64,000 bases of DNA from Paenibacillus wynnii (GTDB lineage Bacteria > Bacillota > Bacilli > Paenibacillales > Paenibacillaceae). Of this stretch, positions 33,368 through 41,766 are shown piece by piece (the first letter of the stretch is position 1; the number at the start of each line of letters is the position of its first letter). The notes below the pieces were generated by a model. That model had not been told where the DNA came from. It searched no databases and saw only the letters and a list, made by a program, of their open reading frames with translations. The stretch lies in the NCBI RefSeq assembly GCF_030812855.1, contig NZ_JAUSTK010000005.1, positions 62,001 through 126,000 on the forward strand, written 5' to 3'. The position numbers and the translations under genes were made by a program.

Positions 33368-34000
33368 TTAGTACATAAATCGTTGTCTGAAACGTACGCG
33401 GTCAAATAATTCCTCAGAGGATAAGGGCACCTCTTTACCGATTCGAACCATAAGACAGTTTGCAGGATGCGAGCAAATTTCCGGATTATCCGTAGCATAC
33501 CATACCATATTCACGATTTTCATCAGCTTCTCCATCATATGTCGGTAGCCCCATACATCTAATCCGCTGCCCTTTAAATCCCAATGCCAATAATATTCGG
33601 TTGTGAAGACGATACAGTTCTCTAATTGCTCTTCCTCAAAAGCTGTGGTGATCAACAACCGAGCCAGCCCTGCACCCCGGTAATCATTCGCAACCTCAAC
33701 CGCTCCAAGCTCAATAAGATCTTCCATACCGCCTTGTGACCATAATTCCATCTCATCGGGATAGTGAAAAGTTACATAGCCAATGATGGTATTGTTCTCG
33801 ATCGCCGCAAGAATTCGACCTTCAGGAAGTCCTGCTATCTCTAGCAAGGCTTCTTTTTGTTCCTTAGGCCTGCGGAAAGCATCCAGATCAGGATGAATGT
33901 CCAAACCTTCTATAAGCCATGGTGAAAGAGGACCTTGAACAGTGATTACCTTTTCGGCGAACACAATGGTATGGGTGCTGAGTACTTTGCGGTGCTCCAT
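33368..34000 (-). CDS. acuA: AcuA protein acetyltransferase (controls acetyl-CoA synthetase)
   Basis: 210 residues, the exact length of B. subtilis AcuA, with near-identical segments EDLIELGAVEVANDYRG, VFTTEYYWHWDLKG and SHPANCLMVRIGKEV. It is a GNAT enzyme that acetylates the active-site lysine of AcsA and switches it off. It is divergent from acsA, as in Bacillus. AcuB and AcuC (the deacetylase) do not follow it here: the next gene downstream is mtnN on the opposite strand. Confidence 0.93.
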   Translation of the reverse strand: MEHRKVLSTHTIVFAEKVITVQGPLSPWLIEGLDIHPDLDAFRRPKEQKEALLEIAGLPEGRILAAIENNTIIGYVTFHYPDEMELWSQGGMEDLIELGAVEVANDYRGAGLARLLITTAFEEEQLENCIVFTTEYYWHWDLKGSGLDVWGYRHMMEKLMKIVNMVWYATDNPEICSHPANCLMVRIGKEVPLSSEELFDRVRFRQRFMY

Positions 34001-34036
34001 AGCCCGGCTCCTCTCAAATCATCATAAACCATGGAA

Positions 34037-34050
34037 TGAAAACGCTTCCT
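34037..34050. promoter_or_regulatory. Consensus cre site between acuA and acsA
   Basis: TGAAAACGCTTCCT matches the CcpA operator consensus TGWAARCGYTWNCW at every position. It sits ~37 bases from the acuA start and ~110 from acsA, where CcpA could block both genes, as known for B. subtilis acsA/acuABC. Confidence 0.75.
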
Positions 34051-34159
34051 GTGATATACTGATTTTGACATAAAAAGTTCACAATTGATACATTGACATC
34101 ATTAATTATGAGAGAGTCATACCTAAGCTTAAGTTAAATCAGTGAGGGAGGCAACAGTA

Positions 34160-35884
34160 ATGGGTCAAGTCCATAGCGAAATTATACCGGGACGGGTGCT
34201 GAATTCTAACATGCCGGATTATGACCGGGCCGTAGCCGAATTTACCTGGGAGGATGCTGAGCGGCATTTCTCCTGGTACGATACAGGCAAGGTGAATATG
34301 GCCTTCGAAGCGGTCGACCGCCATGTTCTGGAAGGACGTGGAAACGCTACAGCTTTGCTCTACAGTGACGCATCACGGGAAGAGGTCTATACTTATTCCG
34401 ATCTGATGGAACGGTCTAATCGGTTCGGTAATGTTCTGCGGAAATACGGAATTGGCAAAGGAGAAAGAGTATTTATCTTTATGCCCCGCCAGCCGGAGCT
34501 GTACTTCAGCCTGCTCGGAATACTGAAGGTGGGAGCAGTAGCCGGCCCTCTGTTCGAAGCCTTTATGGAGACAGCCGTGAAGGATAGACTGGCTGACAGC
34601 GGAGCTGTAGCGCTGGTCACAACCCCTGAACTGCTGAAACGTGTGAAGCGCGAGGAACTCCCTGAGCTGAGGCATATCATTTTGGTTGGTGGAGATTCCG
34701 ATCCCGAGCAAGGAGAGATCAGCTTCGATGATGAGATGGCCTCCGCTTCACCTGATATGGAACTGGAATGGTTAGGTTTGGATGATGGCCTTATTATACA
34801 TTATACTTCAGGCTCTACGGGCAAGCCCAAAGGAGTATACCATGTACAAAGAGCAATGATTCAACATTATTATACAGGAAAAATAGTTCTGGATTTACAG
34901 CCGGAGGATATTTATTGGTGTACAGCAGATCCGGGATGGGTGACAGGAACCTCTTATGGGATTTTTGCCCCATGGCTGAACGGGGTTACGAATGTGATCC
35001 GAGGCGGAAGATTCAGTCCGCAAGACTGGTATAAGACTATTGAGCGTAATGCCGTGACGGTATGGTATAGTGCGCCAACAGCGTTCCGTATGCTGATGGG
35101 TGCAGGAAAAAGCAGTCTCGAAGGCGCTGACCTAAGCAGTCTAAGGCATGTCATGTCAGTAGGGGAGCCACTTAATCCTGAAGTGGTAAGATGGGGGGAG
35201 AAGGTATACCAACAGCGGATCCACGATACCTGGTGGATGACCGAGACTGGTGCGCAGCTGATCTGCAATTATCCAGGCATGGATATCAAACCCGGCTCCA
35301 TGGGACGACCTCTGCCCGGAATTGAAGCAGCCATATTGGATGACCGGGGAAATGTTGTCCCGCCTTATACAATGGGAAATCTGGCGATCCGAACCCCTTG
35401 GCCCTCCATGATGAAGATGATCTGGAATAACCCGGCTAAATATTCAGAGTATTTCAGAATTCCGGGATGGTACATTTCCGGGGATTCGGCCTACATGGAT
35501 GATGAAGGTTACTTCTGGTTTCAAGGCCGCATTGACGATGTCATCAACACCTCGGGTGAGCGAATCGGTCCATTTGAGGTGGAGAGCAAGCTGGTGGAGC
35601 ATCCGGCTGTGGCGGAAGCAGGTGTAATCGGCAAACCTGACGCTATACGAGGTGAAGTTATTAAGGCATTCATTTCCTTAAGGGAGGGCTATCACCCGTC
35701 GGCCGCTTTGAAGGAGGAGATCGCTGCCTTTGTCAAAGCTGGACTCTCTGCTCATGCAGCACCGCGTGAGATCGAATTCAAGGATAAACTTCCGAAGACG
35801 CGATCCGGTAAAATCATGCGCCGTGTACTAAAGGCATGGGAGCTGCATCTTCCCGCCGGAGATTTATCGACGATCGAGGATTAG
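34160..35884 (+). CDS. acsA: Acetyl-CoA synthetase
   Basis: 574 residues from ATG 34160 (GAGGGAGG upstream), the same size as B. subtilis AcsA (572). Adenylation core: HYTSGSTGKPKGVYH, WCTADPGWVTGTSYGI, DTWWMTETGAQL, GWYISGDSAYMDDEGYFWF, RIDDVINTSGERIGP and the terminal KTRSGKIMRRVLK, whose lysine is the AcuA acetylation site in Bacillus. It activates acetate to acetyl-CoA. Probably CcpA-repressed through the cre at 34037. Confidence 0.95.
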   Translation: MGQVHSEIIPGRVLNSNMPDYDRAVAEFTWEDAERHFSWYDTGKVNMAFEAVDRHVLEGRGNATALLYSDASREEVYTYSDLMERSNRFGNVLRKYGIGKGERVFIFMPRQPELYFSLLGILKVGAVAGPLFEAFMETAVKDRLADSGAVALVTTPELLKRVKREELPELRHIILVGGDSDPEQGEISFDDEMASASPDMELEWLGLDDGLIIHYTSGSTGKPKGVYHVQRAMIQHYYTGKIVLDLQPEDIYWCTADPGWVTGTSYGIFAPWLNGVTNVIRGGRFSPQDWYKTIERNAVTVWYSAPTAFRMLMGAGKSSLEGADLSSLRHVMSVGEPLNPEVVRWGEKVYQQRIHDTWWMTETGAQLICNYPGMDIKPGSMGRPLPGIEAAILDDRGNVVPPYTMGNLAIRTPWPSMMKMIWNNPAKYSEYFRIPGWYISGDSAYMDDEGYFWFQGRIDDVINTSGERIGPFEVESKLVEHPAVAEAGVIGKPDAIRGEVIKAFISLREGYHPSAALKEEIAAFVKAGLSAHAAPREIEFKDKLPKTRSGKIMRRVLKAWELHLPAGDLSTIED

Positions 35885-35894
35885 AATAGATCGC

Positions 35895-35933
35895 AAAAAG
35901 GCCGTTCCCTATAAATAAGGGAGCGGCCTTTGA
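35895..35933. terminator. Bidirectional terminator between acsA and the PBP gene
   Basis: AAAAGGCCGTTCCCT and AGGGAGCGGCCTTT stem with T tracts in both directions. A further perfect 10-bp hairpin (CTATAGGATG/CATCCTATAG) lies at 35946-35974. Confidence 0.85.
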
Positions 35934-35980
35934 TGTTTGAAGCATCTATAGGATGGTGTGTAGGCATCCTATAGAGTATT

Positions 35981-38941
35981 TTACTTTTTATTCTTATTAC
36001 CACCAGCATTATTAGTACTACCATTATTAGGACTAGCATTATTAGAATCAGCATTGATGCCGCTAGCGCTATTACTGCCAGGGGGTGCAAGAGGTACCTC
36101 TCCAACGCCGGGATCTATGATAATACTACCTGGATCAGTGGCTTCAGGGATGACCTCTGAGCCTGGTGTAGGCGCTACAGTAGGTATTGGAGTTACGGTA
36201 GGAGTAGGTGTAGCTGCTGCTCCTCCAGCAACACTGGCAGAGGTTGTTTCATGGCCCGCTACGTCAACAGCGGTGACATAGAAGGAGGCACTCATGCTGG
36301 CAGGTGTGCCTGGTTGAAAGATCGTTTTTTCACCAGCCATAAGTACAGACTGCACTTGAAAAGGTCCGCCGTTCAGTGAACGGTATAGACGATAGCCGAC
36401 TACATCCGAAGAGCCGCTAGGTGAAAATGTAATGACAGCTTTGCCGGAACTATAAGAGATGGCAATATTAGTGGCCGGAGAAGGCGCCTGACCATCATCC
36501 ACACGCGGGTCTACTTCAGTTGGCATATCATTTTTGGCATCCTCAGGTAAATAATATGCCAAGGGCTCATGCTCGTTCATAGCCGGAAAAGCTGCCAACA
36601 GCTCTTTTACGAGATCCTGAATCGGTTTCTCCCGTGATACAACAATTTTTTCCTTCAAAAACTCTTCAGGCGTCCCTTCCTGAGGAATGTAATTAATTTC
36701 ATTGAATGTAATATATCTAGCTTTCGTGATTCCATCATCACTATCTTTTGGAATAAACTTAACGTTAAATAAATCGGTTGTAAATTTATCAGTCAGATCA
36801 GTAGGGAGCTTTCCACTGTATGCGGAAACGGTCTTTTTAACAATTCCTTTGGGCTGAGTAAACTTCGGTGTTACGAATAACTCCGGTCTTTTCTCAATAA
36901 CGGCATTCATGACCTTGGCCCATAAAGATTGAGCTTGACGTTTCTGAGTATCCCCTTGGAGCGTGTTAATAGGCTCTTTATAACCCACCCACATTCCAAG
37001 TGTAACATCAGGTGTCAGACCCATAAACCAAACATCGGCGTAATTCTGAGTGGAACCCGTTTTACCGACGATTGGAATGTCGCCAAAATGCTTGTAGTTG
37101 CTTTTCACTGTGCTGGCAGTACCCTCAGTAATAACAGTTCGCAGCATATCTGTCATAAGATATGCGGTTTGTTCGGAGTATACCTGCTCCGGAGTCACTT
37201 TGTGGTGATAGACAATTTTCCCTTGCGAATCCGCAATCTTTTCAATCATGTAGGCATCCGAAAATGTACCTTTGTTACCAATAGAAGAGTATGCATTAGC
37301 CAGCTCTTCAACGGATACACCGTAACGCAGTCCACCTAGAACACCGGTCTTAGCGCTATAATCTTCGTCCTGAATGGTTGTAATTCCAAGCTTCTTAGCA
37401 AATGCCCATGAATCTTCGATGCCTACCTTTTCATTAAATAGCTTCAGTGCAGGCAGGTTGAGCGATTTATTCAGAGCATAACGTGCAGTAACAAGACCTT
37501 GGTACCGGTTATTGGCATTTTTGGGAATGTGGAAGCCTTTGGATCCATCCTTCAAAATAATCGGAGCATCATCCAAGATCCCCGCTGGTTGAATCAATCC
37601 GCTATCCAATGCAGGTAAATAGGCCGCGATAGGCTTCATAGTGGATCCGGGTTGACGGACCATTTGTGTAGCGTAGTTCATCTGCTCCAGATTGAAGTCA
37701 CGGCCTTCGATCATCCCGAGAATAGCACCTGTTTTATTATCGATCATTATGCCTGCTGTTTGTTCTTTGCCCTTGCTCTTGCTGTCCTTAGTAAAGTTTT
37801 CACTGTTTTCAGAGATGGTGTGCATCGCACTGTACACTTTTTTATCAATAGTGGTGTATATGCGGTAGCCACCGGTCATGAGCTGCTGACGGGCCTCCTC
37901 CAATAAAACAGGATCATCTCCCGAGTTGGTATCGTCTGCAGTACCGGTTACCCCATCCTTGTCTTGGTTAATAGAAAGCATAATCTCTGCAGCTTTACGC
38001 TCTGTTTCCAACATTAGATACGGGTAAGTCGCATACGCTTTTGCTGTGTGTGGCGCAAGTGCGCCCTTGATATCAAAGGCTAGGGCCTCATCGTATTGTG
38101 AGGTCGTAATTTTGTTCTCCTCCAGCATACGGCGCAGTACAAGCTGCTGACGGTCAATAGCTCTCTTAAAAGCTGCCTCGTTAAATTCTCCCAATCCGTT
38201 AAATGCAGAATATTTGGAGGGGAGCTGTGGTAGACCTGCCAAATATGCGGCTTGCGCAATATTCAACTTATCCAGATCATCTTGACCAAATACGCCTTTG
38301 GATGCAGCTTTAATTCCGAACACATTATAACCATTTGAACCGTTCCCGAATGGCACCTTGTTTAAATAGGCTGTTAATATCTCCGGTTTGCTTAAAAAGC
38401 GTTCCAGACGCAGCGAAAGTAAAATTTCTTTGATCTTCCGATCCTCTGTTCGGTCCAAATTTAGGAACACACGTCTTGCAAGTTGTTGGGTAAGTGTGCT
38501 GCCGCCGGTTTGGACAGATTCATTAAGCAGCTTTTGCTTAACCGCACGTAAGGTCCCGCTCACATCAACGCCATCATGCTCATAGAAATTATTGTCCTCT
38601 ATAGCAAGAACTGCATCAATAATAATCTGTGGAATATTGTTGTATTCAATGAGTCTGCGGTCTTCCTCCGTACGGAGTTGGCCGATTGGGGTGCCGTCAC
38701 GGAAATAAGCAAATCCGGTTATAGCGTTCTGGCTAACTTGCTGCTGAATTAATTGCTCGGAGCGGACAGGGTCATCTTGTACAATAGAAGTAATATAGCC
38801 TGTCACGGCACCGCCGGCAAACAGAATGCCCATAATGCCAAGGATAAACATCCACTTTACCACAGAGCCGACCCTGTTCAGCCAGGTTCTTTTCCTTGGG
38901 GGATGTTTCTTTGCAGTCTTTTTCTTGTTCTCTTCAGCCAT
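35981..38941 (-). CDS. Bifunctional class A penicillin-binding protein (GT51 + transpeptidase + FnIII)
   Basis: 986 residues. Cytoplasmic basic start (KKTAKKHPPRKRTWLNR), membrane helix ~28-52, GT51 domain with catalytic EDNNFYEHDGVD and GGSTLTQQLAR, transpeptidase domain with active serine in GSTMKP, and KTGST. A fibronectin III domain follows (~830-915), then a Thr/Pro segment and an Asn/Ser/Gly-rich tail (ASPNNGSTNNAGGNKNKK). It polymerises and cross-links peptidoglycan at the outer membrane face. AAAGGAGG precedes the ATG. The Asn-rich tail is low-complexity and probably disordered, as in B. subtilis PonA. Confidence 0.93.
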   Translation of the reverse strand: MAEENKKKTAKKHPPRKRTWLNRVGSVVKWMFILGIMGILFAGGAVTGYITSIVQDDPVRSEQLIQQQVSQNAITGFAYFRDGTPIGQLRTEEDRRLIEYNNIPQIIIDAVLAIEDNNFYEHDGVDVSGTLRAVKQKLLNESVQTGGSTLTQQLARRVFLNLDRTEDRKIKEILLSLRLERFLSKPEILTAYLNKVPFGNGSNGYNVFGIKAASKGVFGQDDLDKLNIAQAAYLAGLPQLPSKYSAFNGLGEFNEAAFKRAIDRQQLVLRRMLEENKITTSQYDEALAFDIKGALAPHTAKAYATYPYLMLETERKAAEIMLSINQDKDGVTGTADDTNSGDDPVLLEEARQQLMTGGYRIYTTIDKKVYSAMHTISENSENFTKDSKSKGKEQTAGIMIDNKTGAILGMIEGRDFNLEQMNYATQMVRQPGSTMKPIAAYLPALDSGLIQPAGILDDAPIILKDGSKGFHIPKNANNRYQGLVTARYALNKSLNLPALKLFNEKVGIEDSWAFAKKLGITTIQDEDYSAKTGVLGGLRYGVSVEELANAYSSIGNKGTFSDAYMIEKIADSQGKIVYHHKVTPEQVYSEQTAYLMTDMLRTVITEGTASTVKSNYKHFGDIPIVGKTGSTQNYADVWFMGLTPDVTLGMWVGYKEPINTLQGDTQKRQAQSLWAKVMNAVIEKRPELFVTPKFTQPKGIVKKTVSAYSGKLPTDLTDKFTTDLFNVKFIPKDSDDGITKARYITFNEINYIPQEGTPEEFLKEKIVVSREKPIQDLVKELLAAFPAMNEHEPLAYYLPEDAKNDMPTEVDPRVDDGQAPSPATNIAISYSSGKAVITFSPSGSSDVVGYRLYRSLNGGPFQVQSVLMAGEKTIFQPGTPASMSASFYVTAVDVAGHETTSASVAGGAAATPTPTVTPIPTVAPTPGSEVIPEATDPGSIIIDPGVGEVPLAPPGSNSASGINADSNNASPNNGSTNNAGGNKNKK

Positions 38942-39030
38942 CGACGATAATCCTCCTTTATAACGGAACTATTATAGCACAATTTGGCGTTTTTGAATGC
39001 GCTTATAACTCATTCCGGTTTCTTTCCTGT

Positions 39031-39060
39031 TTGACTTTTTTTAAGAGCATGTGATATAAA
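39031..39060 (+). promoter_or_regulatory. Candidate promoter for the T-box/tyrosyl-tRNA synthetase transcript
   Basis: TTGACT at 39031-39036 and TATAAA at 39055-39060, 18-base spacer. Confidence 0.55.
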
Positions 39061-39084
39061 TGAAAACAATTAGATAATCAAAAA

Positions 39085-39358
39085 GGCGCGGAAAGACATC
39101 AGTAGAAGGGCTGCCTTATGTTTTCAGAGAGTCGGTGGGTGGTGCGAACCAATAACAGGCCCCTTTGAATTACAGTCTGGAGCTGTCCAGAGGAAAGGCA
39201 AGGGCTAAGTTCCTGCTCAGTAGTCCGGCACCGGGTGTTATCCCGTTATGGCAATGAAGTGAAAATCTTTGGCTCCGTCGGGGAGTAACAAGGATTTTAA
39301 TTAGGGTGGTACCGCGAGCCTCTTTCTCGTCCCTTGGGATGATAAAGGGGCTTTTTTG
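39085..39358 (+). ncRNA. T-box riboswitch with tyrosine specifier
   Basis: Stem I features are visible: GCGCGGAAAGACATCAGTAG (GA/AGTA motifs) and GGTGGTGCGAACC. The specifier loop GAATTACAG presents UAC (39171-39173) for tRNA-Tyr. The conserved T-box AGGGTGGTACCGCG lies at 39303-39316. The terminator GCCTCTTT..AAAGGGGC plus six T ends at ~39356. Uncharged tRNA-Tyr would stabilise the antiterminator and allow reading into the synthetase gene. Confidence 0.93.
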
Positions 39359-39446
39359 CGTGGCTGAAACGTCTAATCTGATTAGGTGAACACTCACATA
39401 ATAGACTTTGTTTCACAAATTATACAAATTTTTAGGAGGGGTAAGA

Positions 39447-40700
39447 ATGAAGTGGGAAGAATTATCAGCAGCCCAGCAGCAGGAAGTTGAGCGTCAGCTT
39501 GAAGTCATATCGCGCGGTGTGGTAGAGATCGTACCGGTGGCAGAATTAAAACAGAAGGTTATGAAGTCTATTGTGAGCGGAGTTCCACTTAATGTGAAGT
39601 TAGGACTTGACCCTTCAGCACCGGATATTCACGTTGGACACACCGTTGTAATGCACAAGCTTCGCCAATTCCAGGAGCTGGGACATCAGGTGCAGCTAAT
39701 CATTGGTGATTTTACTGGACGGATTGGTGATCCAACAGGTAAATCGGAAACTCGGAAGCAATTGACGGAGGAAGATGTACAGCGGAATGCTGAGACCTAC
39801 AAGAAGCAAATTTACAAAATTCTGGACCCTGAAAAAACAAAAGTCTACTACAACTCCGAATGGCTCAGCCCGATGTCCTTCGCCGATGTGGTTACCTTAT
39901 CTGCGAAAGTAACGGTAGCTAGAATGATGGAGCGGGACGACTTTACTAAACGCTTTCAAGGTGGTCTTCCAATCAGTATTCACGAATTCTTCTACCCGCT
40001 GATGCAGGGGATGGATTCTGTAGCTTTGAAAAGTGATGTGGAACTCGGCGGAACGGATCAGAAGTTCAACCTGCTTATGGGAAGGACGCTGCAAAAGGAA
40101 TACGGTGTGGCTGCGCAAGCTGCAATTCTGACTCCTTTGCTCGAAGGTCTTGACGGTGTTCAAAAGATGAGTAAAAGTCTTGGCAACTATATCGGGATTG
40201 ATGAAGAGCCCAATGAAATTTACGGTAAAACCATGTCTGTACCGGATGAATTAATGTTGAAATACTACGAATTGGCTACGGATATCAGCAATCAAGAGCT
40301 TACTGTTCTGAAGGAAGAATTGCAGGAGGGTGTAGTTCATCCAAGAGATGCGAAAATGCAATTGGCACATACCTTTGTACGAATGTACCACAGTGTGGAA
40401 AGGGCAGATGCTGCACAGCAGCATTTCGTGACGGTATTCCAGCAACGGGCGCTTCCGGAAGACATTGAAATCTATGCTGTTCCGGCAGTTGAACTTGAGA
40501 ACGGAACAATAAAGCTTGTTAAGCTGCTCACTCTTGTCGGGTTTTCAGGTTCCAATGGTGAGGCGAAGCGGAGTATCCAGCAGGGTTCTGTGAAGCTGAA
40601 CGAAGAAAAGCAGGAGGACCCGAATGCAGAATTCACACCGCAAGAGGGAGATATTCTGCAGGTAGGTAAACGTAAGTTCGCTAGACTCACATTGGGCTAA
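39447..40700 (+). CDS. tyrZ: Tyrosyl-tRNA synthetase, TyrZ type
   Basis: 417 residues from ATG 39447 (AGGAGGGG upstream). Class I signatures HVGH at 62-65 and KMSKS at 240-244; C-terminal S4 domain (KLVKLLTLVGFSGSNGEAKRSIQQGSVKLN). The KMSKS form and length fit the TyrZ branch rather than B. subtilis/E. coli TyrS, which carry KFGKS/KFGKT. It charges tRNA-Tyr and is under the preceding T-box. If gene names follow position only, it would be called tyrS. Confidence 0.92.
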   Translation: MKWEELSAAQQQEVERQLEVISRGVVEIVPVAELKQKVMKSIVSGVPLNVKLGLDPSAPDIHVGHTVVMHKLRQFQELGHQVQLIIGDFTGRIGDPTGKSETRKQLTEEDVQRNAETYKKQIYKILDPEKTKVYYNSEWLSPMSFADVVTLSAKVTVARMMERDDFTKRFQGGLPISIHEFFYPLMQGMDSVALKSDVELGGTDQKFNLLMGRTLQKEYGVAAQAAILTPLLEGLDGVQKMSKSLGNYIGIDEEPNEIYGKTMSVPDELMLKYYELATDISNQELTVLKEELQEGVVHPRDAKMQLAHTFVRMYHSVERADAAQQHFVTVFQQRALPEDIEIYAVPAVELENGTIKLVKLLTLVGFSGSNGEAKRSIQQGSVKLNEEKQEDPNAEFTPQEGDILQVGKRKFARLTLG

Positions 40701-40715
40701 ATATATAAAACACAA

Positions 40716-40745
40716 GAAACCCTCCGGATTAATCCGGAGGGTTTC
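40716..40745. terminator. Perfect bidirectional terminator
   Basis: GAAACCCTCCGGATT / AATCCGGAGGGTTTC is a complete 30-base palindrome between the convergent synthetase and rpsD genes. Confidence 0.85.
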
Positions 40746-40770
40746 TAAACTACTGCCGATAAGATAAATC

Positions 40771-41370
40771 TTAACGGTTGTAGAATTCGACGATTTGTTT
40801 TTCATCGATATCTTGGGACAGCTCGGAACGTTCTGGCAAACGGATATATTTACCTTCGAAAGATCCATCAGCATATTCCAAGTAAGCAGGAAGGTGTGAA
40901 CGGTTAGTAAGAGCTTCTTTGATTGAAGTCATAGTGCGGCTTCTTTCGCGAAGACCAATTACATCACCAGTGCTAACACGGTAAGATGCAATGTCAACTT
41001 TTTTGCCGTTAACAGTTACGTGACCGTGGGATACCAACTGACGCGCTCCAGCGCGGGAGTTAGCGAATCCAAGACGGTAAACGAGGTTGTCCAGGCGGCT
41101 CTCAAGCAAGAACATAAAGTTTTCGCCGGCGATACCTTGGATTTTTTGTGCTTTAGTGAAGAGAGTTTTAAATTGTTTCTCTCCCAAGCCGTACATATGA
41201 CGCAGTTTTTGTTTTTCCAAAAGCTGCATTCCGTAGTTACTTACTTTTCTGCGTTGGTTAGCGCCGTGTTGTCCCGGTGGGAAAGGGCGTTTCAAATCTT
41301 TACCTGTACCGCTAAGGGATATGCCTAGACGGCGGCTGAGTTTAAATTTAGGTCCTGTGTAACGTGCCAT
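40771..41370 (-). CDS. rpsD: 30S ribosomal protein S4
   Basis: 199 residues: [19 protein letters not shown] start, [24 protein letters not shown], then the S4 RNA-binding fold ([35 protein letters not shown]). It is a primary 16S rRNA binder and, in Bacillus, represses its own synthesis. It stands alone, away from the large ribosomal operons, as in B. subtilis. AAAAGGAG precedes the ATG. Confidence 0.97.
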   Translation of the reverse strand: MARYTGPKFKLSRRLGISLSGTGKDLKRPFPPGQHGANQRRKVSNYGMQLLEKQKLRHMYGLGEKQFKTLFTKAQKIQGIAGENFMFLLESRLDNLVYRLGFANSRAGARQLVSHGHVTVNGKKVDIASYRVSTGDVIGLRERSRTMTSIKEALTNRSHLPAYLEYADGSFEGKYIRLPERSELSQDIDEKQIVEFYNR

Positions 41371-41555
41371 GTTATAGTAGACTCCTTTTTATTTGAAATT
41401 TCAGGTGGGGCCTATTTGTGCCGCGTGCCGTATCCGTGGAAGATTATAGATCCACACTATTAGGGAAGTTCAGCCGCTGCCCTGATAGTAACGAACACGC
41501 GTGAGGGTGACACAACGTTACGCCCAATATAAGACTAGTTACAGTCTTGTTCAAC
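41371..41555 (-). ncRNA. rpsD 5' leader, candidate S4 autoregulatory RNA
   Basis: About 185 bases between the promoter and rpsD, with several complementary segments (for example GACTGTAACTAGTC near its 5' end and GTGCCGCGTGCC). B. subtilis rpsD is known to be regulated through such a leader; the exact fold is not verified here. Confidence 0.45.
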
Positions 41556-41562
41556 AATAAAT

Positions 41563-41590
41563 ATTATATGAAAACTACCAACAAAGTCAA
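41563..41590 (-). promoter_or_regulatory. rpsD promoter (sigma-A)
   Basis: On the minus strand TTGACT (41590-41585) and a perfect TATAAT (41568-41563) with a 16-base spacer. Confidence 0.75.
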
Positions 41591-41766
41591 GCGCATGTTT
41601 AAAGAGATTTTGTCAATCTTTGTCGTTAGTTCTTAGGACCTAAAAAAAATCCGGGATTTGTGGAAAATATAATGCATTAAGGAAAGAAACAGAGTAAAAT
41701 ATGATTAAATCATTAAATGTTATCGGAACAAGGTTTTTAAATTGAGAAACTAAGGGGATCCTCTTT

